Source: DAOUAJ01 sp034433615
GTDB lineage: Bacteria > Chloroflexota > Anaerolineae > DUEN01
NCBI GenBank assembly: GCA_034433615.1
Contig: DAOUAJ010000302.1
Span: forward strand, 1-6,780
Direction: 5' to 3'
Length of the DNA: 6,780 nt
The position numbers and the translations under genes are program-made. A model generated the notes under the pieces. That model saw only the letters and a program-made list of their open reading frames with translations, was not told the DNA's origin and ran no database searches. Positions 1-4,436 of the stretch are shown piece after piece (position 1 is the stretch's first letter; every line of letters begins with the position of its first letter).

Positions 1-11
1 GGGGGGGGGGG
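1..11. repeat. Poly-G run of 11 at the left edge
   Basis: The window opens with eleven consecutive G. Such a run at a sequence edge is often an assembly or sequencing artefact, but a real homopolymer cannot be excluded. It matters because the reading frame of the first gene stays open through it, so its exact length decides whether coding sequence continues to the left. Confidence 0.7.
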
Positions 12-67
12 CCATTTTCAGGACAGCTACCCGGCCGGGCCGCCGCCCGGCGTTCCGATGGACGAAA

Positions 68-188
68 ATGCCCGGTGCGGTTATTTTCAAAGCAGCCCTT
101 GATCGCCGAAGGTCTCCCGACCGAGGCGAAAGGGCTCGGTCGGGAGACCTCGCCCATCGCATGCCCGGCGCGGTTATTTTCAAAGCAG
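68..188. repeat. 28-bp direct repeats (68-95 and 161-188) flanking a 65-bp palindromic insert
   Basis: Positions 68-95 and 161-188 are identical except for one base (T75 versus C168). Each begins ATGCCCGG and ends CAAAGCAG. The offset is 93 bp, exactly 31 codons, so both copies encode MPGAVIFKA in the same frame. A weaker relative lies further upstream: ATTTTCA at 14-20, compared with 83-89 and 176-182, is again in frame (offset 69) and is also followed by CAGC. The 65 bp between the two copies contain a perfect palindrome and encode a charged, arginine-rich peptide quite unlike its surroundings. The reason could be insertion of a small palindromic element, a local tandem duplication, or an assembly error near the edge. 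Confidence 0.8.
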
Positions 189-1924
189 TTTCTATTATCT
201 CTGCCGTAATAGCCCTCATCGCCGTGGCTTTCGTCCTCACCACCTTCGCCTGGGCCGACCATTCCTGGTTCACCGATCCCCGCTTCACCAAGCCCGATTT
301 CCGGCGCGCCGCCGCCTTTGTGCGCAAAAACATCGCCGGGGACGAGGCAGTGCTGCTGGTCTCCGGGCACATGTCCCCTGTGTGGGACTACTATGCGGGC
401 GATCTGTCGCGCCTGCGGTTGCCTGACATGGACGTGCTGGACGTGAACGCCGTGCTCGGTTATGATGTGGGTGAGCGGCTGGCGGATGCGCTGGCCGGAA
501 GGCAGGGAACCTGGCTCATCCTCTGGCAAGACGAGGTGGTGGATCCCAACGGCGTGGTCACGGACATCCTGGAGCAGGCGGGTGAAGAGCTGCCGGTCAA
601 ACGCTCGTTTTGGCACGTGGGTGTGCGCCACTTTCGCTGGCCGACGGGCGCGCGTTTCAGTGGGCAGCCCCCTATCACCTATCCAGCTCCGGTCAACTTC
701 GGTGCCCGGCTGTGGCTGTTAGGACATAGCCAGGGGGACGATGGCGAGCTGCGTCTCTACTGGCAGGCGCAGACGGCACTGGCCGATGATCTGAAGGTGA
801 CGGGGGAGCTGGTGGACGCGGCCGGGCATGTATGGGGACGGCTGCCCGATCGCCGGCTGGCCGCGTACGAGTATCCTACGTTTCGCTGGCGGCCGGGCCA
901 GGTGGTCCTGGGGCGATACGCGCTGCCAGCGGACCCCAGCACGCCGCCAGGCGAGTACCGGCTGCGCCTGAGCGTGTATCCTGAGGGTGGCTCACCGCTG
1001 GAGGTGCTGGATGTGTCCGGCGCGCCGCAGGGACGGAGTGCATTCCTGTCGCCCGTGCGCGTCCCTCGGTTGGTAGAAGGCGGGGAGGCAGAGGCCCTGC
1101 CCATGACGCAGCGCCTGGACGCGCCGATGGCGCCGGGCTTAACTCTGTTGGGTGTGGGGGCGTTACCGGAAGCCCGCGTCCCCGGCGACGTCTTCACGTT
1201 GGAGACATGGTGGCGGGCGAAGGCAACACTGATGCCTGATCTGGCGTTGCGGTTGTGGTGGGGAACGACCGATTGGCGATTCGAGCTACCCATCAGGCCG
1301 TTGACTGGCGATGTGCCTTACGCTTCACAGGAGTGGCCGATCGGCGCCATGGTGCGGGGGCAGCGTACGGTGCAGATCCCACGCGAGGCATCGGCAGGAG
1401 TGCTGACCCTCTCTGGCCAGATTGTGGACGGTGAGGGACACCCCGCGGGCGGGATCGTCGTCCTGGGCACGGTGCAGGTGACGCCTGTCGAGCACACTTT
1501 CCAGGCGCCGTCGGTGACGTGGCCATCGGGCGCGGTCTTCGGGGGCCGTGTGCGCCTGGTGGGGGTGGACGTGGCAACGGCATCGGCCAGGCCGGGCGAG
1601 ACGGTGCCTGTCATCGTAGTCTGGCAGGCGGTGGAGGCAATGGATCGCTCCTACACCGCATTCGTGCACCTGCTGGGGCCGGATGGCCGCGTGGTCACGC
1701 AGGAGGATCATGTACCGGGACGAGGCGCTCGCCCGACCACGAGTTGGCTGCTAGAGGAGGTGATCGTGGATCGCTTTGACCTGGTGTTGCCGGGAGATTT
1801 GCCTGTCGGTGATTATGAATTGGAGATCGGGTTGTACGACGCCGGCCAGCCCGGCCTGCTGCGATTGCCCCTGGACAGCGGTGGGGATGCTGCGCGCCTG
1901 GGCCGACTGTCGGTGACGAAGTAG
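68..1924 (+). CDS. C-terminal part of a glycosyltransferase-39-like membrane protein with three beta-sandwich modules (probably 5'-partial)
   Basis: Residue numbers count from ATG 68. Residues 42-62 form one strong hydrophobic helix. It is followed by a stretch typical of the region after the last membrane helix of GT39/ArnT-like glycosyltransferases: KPDFRRAAAFVRKN (75-88), then GDEAVLLVSG and a WDYYAGD motif (106-112). From about residue 205 to the end there are three related Ig-like modules (about 205-335, 350-475, 478-616). They share a LWLLG/LTLLG/VRLVG opening, a tryptophan strand (LYWQA, TWWRA, VVWQA) and, in modules 1 and 3, a PxGxYxLxxxxY ending. The multi-helix catalytic membrane domain with its acidic active-site residues is absent. 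The frame is open from position 2 with no stop, and neither ATG 68 nor ATG 161 has a good ribosome binding site, so this is probably the 3' part of a longer gene. If it does start here, ATG 161 (587 aa) is the more natural start. It ends in tandem stops TAG TAA (1922-1927). The likely role is transfer of a sugar from a polyprenyl-phosphate donor at the membrane; that is inferred from family resemblance only. An in-frame palindrome lies near the 5' end. Confidence 0.6.
   Translation: MPGAVIFKAALDRRRSPDRGERARSGDLAHRMPGAVIFKAVSIISAVIALIAVAFVLTTFAWADHSWFTDPRFTKPDFRRAAAFVRKNIAGDEAVLLVSGHMSPVWDYYAGDLSRLRLPDMDVLDVNAVLGYDVGERLADALAGRQGTWLILWQDEVVDPNGVVTDILEQAGEELPVKRSFWHVGVRHFRWPTGARFSGQPPITYPAPVNFGARLWLLGHSQGDDGELRLYWQAQTALADDLKVTGELVDAAGHVWGRLPDRRLAAYEYPTFRWRPGQVVLGRYALPADPSTPPGEYRLRLSVYPEGGSPLEVLDVSGAPQGRSAFLSPVRVPRLVEGGEAEALPMTQRLDAPMAPGLTLLGVGALPEARVPGDVFTLETWWRAKATLMPDLALRLWWGTTDWRFELPIRPLTGDVPYASQEWPIGAMVRGQRTVQIPREASAGVLTLSGQIVDGEGHPAGGIVVLGTVQVTPVEHTFQAPSVTWPSGAVFGGRVRLVGVDVATASARPGETVPVIVVWQAVEAMDRSYTAFVHLLGPDGRVVTQEDHVPGRGARPTTSWLLEEVIVDRFDLVLPGDLPVGDYELEIGLYDAGQPGLLRLPLDSGGDAARLGRLSVTK
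110..150. repeat. Perfect 16-bp inverted repeat inside the coding frame
   Basis: The arm at 110-125 (AGGTCTCCCGACCGAG) is the exact reverse complement of 135-150, with a 9-nt loop at 126-134. The structure lies within the reading frame of the glycosyltransferase-like gene, has no stop codon in that frame, and encodes only charged residues. It resembles an interspersed palindromic (REP- or MITE-like) unit more than a terminator, because no T-run follows. It could form a strong hairpin in the mRNA. Confidence 0.85.
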
Positions 1925-1988
1925 TAACGAGGCAATGGGGCAGCGAGTGATGAGGCCCTCGTTGCCCCGTTCCTCGTTGCCTCGTTAC
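1924..1988. terminator. Nested hairpin between the first gene and proC, possible terminator
   Basis: The outer arm at 1924-1935 (GTAACGAGGCAA) is the perfect complement of 1977-1988. Inside it, 1937-1947 pairs with 1958-1968 over 11 bp with one G-U, leaving a 10-nt loop. The right side also repeats a CCTCGTTGCC-like unit (1957-1966 and 1972-1981). The outer arm begins on the last base of the first gene's stop codon, and TTACTTT (1985-1991) runs off its end. It may terminate or attenuate transcription between the two genes, or be a dispersed palindromic repeat. The T-run is poor, so termination is uncertain. Confidence 0.5.
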
Positions 1989-2002
1989 TTTCATCCATCG
2001 TG

Positions 2003-2009
2003 AGGAGAG
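2003..2009 (+). promoter_or_regulatory. Ribosome binding site for proC (AGGAGAG)
   Basis: AGGAGAG sits 5 nt before GTG 2015 (core GAGGAG 2002-2007, spacing 7). An upstream in-frame GTG at 2000 would place this purine-rich element inside the gene and has no such element before it. The site therefore decides the start in favour of GTG 2015. Confidence 0.75.
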
Positions 2010-2014
2010 AAGCG

Positions 2015-2839
2015 GTGTTACACGACACGACATTAACCTTCATCGGTGGCGGAAACATGGGCGAGGCCATGATCAAGGGGTTGCTCGATCAGCACTTGAT
2101 CGCTCCTTCCTGTATCACAGCGTCCGATCCCAAACCGGAGCGGTGCGCTTATCTGGCTGAACGTTACGGTGTAAGGGTGACGGATAACAACCTGGAAGCG
2201 GCGTCTCAGGCTGGAGTGGTGGTGCTGTCTATCAAGCCGCAGGTTCTGAAGAAAGTAGCGGCGGAGCTGCACGGGCGAATCCTTACAAATGCCCTGGTAC
2301 TCTCCATCATCGCGGGTGCTCGCATCGTCGCCTTGCAACGGGGATTAGGGCATCGAGCGATTGCCCGTGCCATGCCCAACACACCAGCGCAGATTGGCCA
2401 GGGGATCACGGTGTGGACGACTACGAGCGAGGTGAGCGAGCCCCAGCGAGAACAGGCACGGACCATCCTGAGCGCGCTGGGTGAGGAGATCTGGATGGAG
2501 GACGAGGGGTATCTGGACATGGCGACGGCCCTGTCTGGCACCGGCCCGGCGTACGTGTTCATGTTCATGGAAGCTTTGATTGATGCCGGCGTGCACATGG
2601 GTTTCTCGCGCGACGTTGCGACCCGACTGGTGTTGCAGACTATGCAGGGCTCGGTGGCGCTGGCCCGGGCGACGGGGCGCCACCCGACGGAGCTGCGCAA
2701 CGCGGTCACCTCGCCGGGGGGGACCACTGCCGAGGCATTGTACCAGCTCGAAAAGGGAGGCATACGGACAGTGATCTCCAAAGCTATCTGGGCGGCCTAT
2801 CAGAAGTCCAAGTATTTAGGAGGGTTAAGCGAGCAATGA
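2015..2839 (+). CDS. proC: Pyrroline-5-carboxylate reductase
   Basis: ProC reduces 1-pyrroline-5-carboxylate to L-proline with NAD(P)H in the cytoplasm, the last step of proline synthesis. The product from GTG 2015 is 274 residues, the usual family length. It starts with a Rossmann nucleotide-binding motif GGGNMG (residues 11-16) after a beta strand LTFIG. KPQ (74-76) follows at the end of the fold's central strand. The family signature AMPNTPA is at 119-125. The C-terminal dimerisation and substrate-binding half carries SGTGPAY (174-180) and SPGGTT (233-238), all intact. The gene ends in TGA overlapping the next gene's ATG (ATGA at 2836-2839), so the two are translationally coupled. Upstream, a hairpin separates it from the glycosyltransferase-like gene, so a promoter of its own is possible, although none can be named with confidence. 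Nothing suggests damage. Confidence 0.96.
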   Translation: MLHDTTLTFIGGGNMGEAMIKGLLDQHLIAPSCITASDPKPERCAYLAERYGVRVTDNNLEAASQAGVVVLSIKPQVLKKVAAELHGRILTNALVLSIIAGARIVALQRGLGHRAIARAMPNTPAQIGQGITVWTTTSEVSEPQREQARTILSALGEEIWMEDEGYLDMATALSGTGPAYVFMFMEALIDAGVHMGFSRDVATRLVLQTMQGSVALARATGRHPTELRNAVTSPGGTTAEALYQLEKGGIRTVISKAIWAAYQKSKYLGGLSEQ

Positions 2840-3105
2840 TCGAATTTCTGGCCACCTTCGTCAACCTGTTGCTACAGGCGTTGAGCTGGGCGATCATCAT
2901 CCGGGTTCTGCTCTCCTGGTTTCCCAACATCAACCAGAACAACCCGTTGATCCAGCTTTTGCGCTCGGTGACCGATCCCATCCTGGAGCCGGCTCGCCGG
3001 CTTATTCCCTCTATGGGGGCGATTGATATTTCGCCCATCGTCGTGCTGTTGGTGCTGGATTTCGTGGTGCGCCCCGTCCTCTTGCAGTTGCTTTACGCTT
3101 TGTGA
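2836..3105 (+). CDS. yggT: YggT/YlmG family membrane protein
   Basis: This is a small inner-membrane protein of 89 residues with two predicted helices (about 5-27 and 63-87). The conserved features of the YggT (YlmG) family are all visible: RVLLSWFP (23-30), TDPILEPARRLIP (46-58) and the IDISPI motif (63-68) leading into the second helix. The family is linked to membrane and cell-envelope organisation and to cofactor or thylakoid assembly in plastids; its exact bacterial role is unsettled. A full AGGAGG (2818-2823) lies inside the end of proC, 12 nt before the ATG, a rather long spacing, and the start overlaps the proC stop by four bases. proC-yggT adjacency is common in bacteria, often with yggS, which is not present in this window. 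Confidence 0.93.
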   Translation: MIEFLATFVNLLLQALSWAIIIRVLLSWFPNINQNNPLIQLLRSVTDPILEPARRLIPSMGAIDISPIVVLLVLDFVVRPVLLQLLYAL

Positions 3106-3115
3106 TGGTCTGGAA

Positions 3116-3151
3116 CCTCCGGCGCTGGCTGCTCGTCCTACAGGACGGAGG
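3116..3151 (+). promoter_or_regulatory. Stem that covers the ribosome binding site of the lipoprotein gene
   Basis: CCTCCG (3116-3121) is the exact complement of CGGAGG (3146-3151), which contains the GGAGG Shine-Dalgarno of the following gene. Inside, CGTCC (3134-3138) can pair with GGACG (3143-3147) around a TACA loop, competing for the same bases. Pairing could reduce translation initiation at ATG 3157. The stem is short and may be fortuitous in GC-rich DNA. Confidence 0.35.
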
Positions 3152-3156
3152 TGTCT

Positions 3157-3651
3157 ATGAGGGGTCGTGGGCTTGTGTGGACGGTGGCCTTTTTATGCAT
3201 GGCGCTGACGTTCGTCGGGTGTGCACCATCGGTGTCGCCTGCGTCTACGCCCCCTGAGCCAACACTTTCGCCGGCTGCATCACCTGTCACGCTGACCCTC
3301 ATGCCGGCCCAACCTCTACGCGATCAGGGGGAAGAGGAGGGGAAGATGGGAGGGCAAAAGGAGCCAGCGGTGAGAGGCGAATCTCGGGGTGGCTGGTCGG
3401 CCGGCCCGGCGGCTGAGTTAGTGGCGCAGGCGATAGCAGATCTGGCCGGGCGGCTGGGGGTAGCCGCCGAGGCGATCCAGGTGCGGTCAGTCGAGGCGGT
3501 GGAGTGGCCGGATGCCAGCCTGGGGTGCCCGCAGCCGGGCATGGTATACGCCCAGGTGATCACCCCCGGTTATCGCATCGTGTTAGAAGCCGAGGGGCAG
3601 GCATACGAGTACCATAGCAGCCGCAGCCGGGTGGTTTACTGCTCGCGTTAA
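3157..3651 (+). CDS. Small predicted lipoprotein with a C-terminal WPDASLGCP-type domain
   Basis: This is a 164-residue exported protein of unknown function. A positively charged start (MRGRG) and hydrophobic segment (about 6-20) end in TFVGC, giving a lipidation cysteine at C22. Phenylalanine at -3 makes the lipobox imperfect. A proline, serine and threonine-rich linker (23-52) and a charged, glycine-rich stretch (53-83) look like an unstructured tether. The compact C-terminal domain (about 84-163) begins with a helix, AELVAQAIADLAGRLG. It continues with EWPDASLGCPQPG (116-128), ITPGYRIVLE and YEYH, and ends in a cysteine. I recognise this pattern from uncharacterised proteins of Chloroflexota and cyanobacteria but know no function. 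C124 and C162 could form a disulfide. ATG 3157 is preferred over GTG 3151 because GGAGG (3147-3151) lies 5 nt before it. The gene is 51 nt after yggT and may be co-transcribed with it. Confidence 0.8.
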   Translation: MRGRGLVWTVAFLCMALTFVGCAPSVSPASTPPEPTLSPAASPVTLTLMPAQPLRDQGEEEGKMGGQKEPAVRGESRGGWSAGPAAELVAQAIADLAGRLGVAAEAIQVRSVEAVEWPDASLGCPQPGMVYAQVITPGYRIVLEAEGQAYEYHSSRSRVVYCSR

Positions 3652-3684
3652 TCTTGAACCACGAAGCTACAAAAGGTCATGACA

Positions 3685-3713
3685 GGAGAGGAGGTCACTT
3701 CGCCCTCCTCTCC
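3685..3713 (+). terminator. Hairpin 33 bp after the lipoprotein gene, probable terminator
   Basis: GGAGAGGAGG (3685-3694) pairs perfectly with CCTCCTCTCC (3704-3713) around a 9-nt loop, followed by CTATCTT. Its location just past the stop at 3651 fits termination of the proC-yggT-lipoprotein transcript. The downstream T-run is weak. A closely related hairpin recurs 194 bp further on. Confidence 0.55.
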
Positions 3714-3720
3714 CTATCTT

Positions 3721-3867
3721 AGACTCAAATTATGCTCACCCAGCGGCGACGCGCGCCAGCAGTGCCCCCTACGCTACCGAGGTACGTACAGACTCGGTCG
3801 CGACTTCTTAAAGTCCACCTCTCTGCTGGACTTCATGCGCACGAAGACAAGGGCTTGCCTTCACTAG
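3721..3867. other. Unexplained ~150-nt segment between two related hairpins
   Basis: No gene is convincing here. Two small stems are visible: ACCGAG (3776-3781) with CTCGGT (3793-3798), and AAGTCCA (3811-3817) with TGGACTT (3827-3833). Relatively AT-rich spots (for example CAAATTATG at 3726-3734) stand out from the GC-rich surroundings. A 48-codon frame from ATG 3732 to TAG 3878 exists but has no ribosome binding site and no recognisable product. The segment could be a small RNA, a decayed element or simple spacer. Confidence 0.4.
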
Positions 3868-3869
3868 TC

Positions 3870-3916
3870 CCCAAATAGAGAGAGGAGGTCATTTTGACCT
3901 CCTCTCTCTATTTGGG
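3870..3916. terminator. Perfect 22-bp hairpin with 3-nt loop
   Basis: Positions 3870-3891 (starting CCCAAATAGAGAG) are the exact complement of 3895-3916, with loop TTT. The inner part repeats the hairpin at 3685-3713: 3687-3720 and 3881-3914 match at 28 of 34 positions. It is symmetrical, so it could act on either strand. It lies between two converging genes, a natural place for a bidirectional terminator, but no clear T-run follows on either strand. Confidence 0.6.
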
Positions 3917-3918
3917 AG

Positions 3919-3953
3919 GGGTTTTGTGGAGGGGTTCCCCCTCCACAAAACCC
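3919..3953. terminator. Perfect 16-bp hairpin directly after the 22-bp hairpin
   Basis: GGGTTTTGTGGAGGGG (3919-3934) pairs with 3938-3953 around a 3-nt loop. It starts 3 bp after the previous hairpin, so the two form a tandem pair. On the + strand the stem ends in a run AAAACCC; on the - strand the equivalent arm begins GGGTTTTG. It may be an additional terminator or part of a palindromic repeat block. Confidence 0.55.
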
Positions 3954-4004
3954 TCTGCTTTAGCCGTTCACCTGCCCACGGGCGCACACAAAACTTAGGG
4001 GAGT

Positions 4005-4210
4005 AGGCGCCTAGCGCCTTTGCCCGGCGCTGAAGCACCGGGCTGTAAAGTAGTAGGCAAGCCTGAGGCTTGCCCTACGGGGGCTGGTTTCCGGCCCAAA
4101 GGGCTTCATTCCTTTCAGCGTGACGGCTTTAGCCTCGCGCTCAGGGCGGCTGAAACCAGTTCCCTCCCCTTGTGGCCCGCATGGGCCAGAGGGGCGAGTG
4201 CCCCTCCAGA
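4005..4210. repeat. Cluster of short palindromes (REP-like)
   Basis: Successive stems occupy this stretch: GGCGC/GCGCC (4006-4018), GCCCGG/CCGGGC (4022-4043), GGCAAGCC/GGCTTGCC with a 3-nt loop (4056-4074), GCCC/GGGC (4094-4104), TGGCCC/GGGCCA (4173-4188) and GAGGGGC/GCCCCTC (4189-4206). Longer-range complements overlay them: CGCTGAA (4028-4034) with TTCAGCG (4114-4120), and CTGGTTTC (4084-4091) with GAAACCAG (4152-4159). This density is typical of interspersed palindromic repeats. A structured RNA is an alternative. Open frames that cross the cluster show no protein-like features. Confidence 0.55.
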
Positions 4211-4317
4211 CCTCCCCTCAGTCGTCCTGGAGGCGACAGCGAGCCTTTAGCAGCCTGCCCTGGACGGGCGCGTGCAGGCCAGGGAAAAAACCTACCCTTG
4301 TGAGTCCCCCTGGCCCC

Positions 4318-4336
4318 TCCTTCGGCAGGCTCAGGA
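4318..4336. repeat. TCCTTCGGCAGGCTCAGGA dispersed palindromic element
   Basis: This 19-bp imperfect palindrome has TCCT/AGGA ends. It matches, apart from small differences, the TCCTTCGACAGGCTCAGGA-type short repeat that I recognise as scattered between genes of many unrelated bacteria. Its translation in one frame (SFGRLRTG) is a familiar signature of false open frames made from this repeat. Identification is from memory, not from a search. Confidence 0.55.
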
Positions 4337-4385
4337 CGGGCTCTTCCCGCTGGCAAGAAGGGGGGCTGAGTAATTGCTTGGATTC

Positions 4386-4424
4386 AACCCCGAAGGGTCT
4401 CAGGGGGTAAGACCCTTCGGGGTT
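4386..4424 (-). terminator. Perfect 15-bp hairpin just past the M6 peptidase stop, probable terminator
   Basis: AACCCCGAAGGGTCT (4386-4400) is the exact complement of 4410-4424, with a 9-nt loop. It begins 12 bp beyond the stop codon (4437-4439) of the - strand peptidase gene, the expected place for its terminator. No T-run follows on the - strand (GAATCC), so an intrinsic mechanism is uncertain. It could equally stop + strand transcripts arriving from the left. Confidence 0.6.
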
Positions 4425-4436
4425 ATTCTCCCTGGA

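Noticed and set aside
757..1711. Several antisense open frames (for example 757-1293 and 1325-1711) under the first gene
   Set aside because: They are rich in Arg, Pro and Ser, typical of shadows of GC-rich coding, with no domain or motif.
2000..2014. Upstream GTG start for proC at 2000
   Set aside because: The AGGAGAG element would fall inside the gene, whereas it is ideally placed for GTG 2015.
3151..3156. GTG start for the lipoprotein at 3151
   Set aside because: It overlaps the GGAGG ribosome binding site, which is correctly spaced for ATG 3157.
3679..3878. Short open frames in the hairpin-bracketed spacer (3679-3867 and 3732-3878)
   Set aside because: The first runs through the hairpin and neither has a ribosome binding site or a protein-like composition.
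4020..4410. Open frames 4020-4250 and 4120-4410
   Set aside because: They cross the palindrome block; the second contains SFGRLRTG, the translation of a dispersed repeat, a hallmark of false genes.
3652..4436. CRISPR array or tRNA in the long spacer
   Set aside because: The repeats are palindromes of different sequence and irregular spacing, and no cloverleaf or regular repeat-spacer pattern is present.
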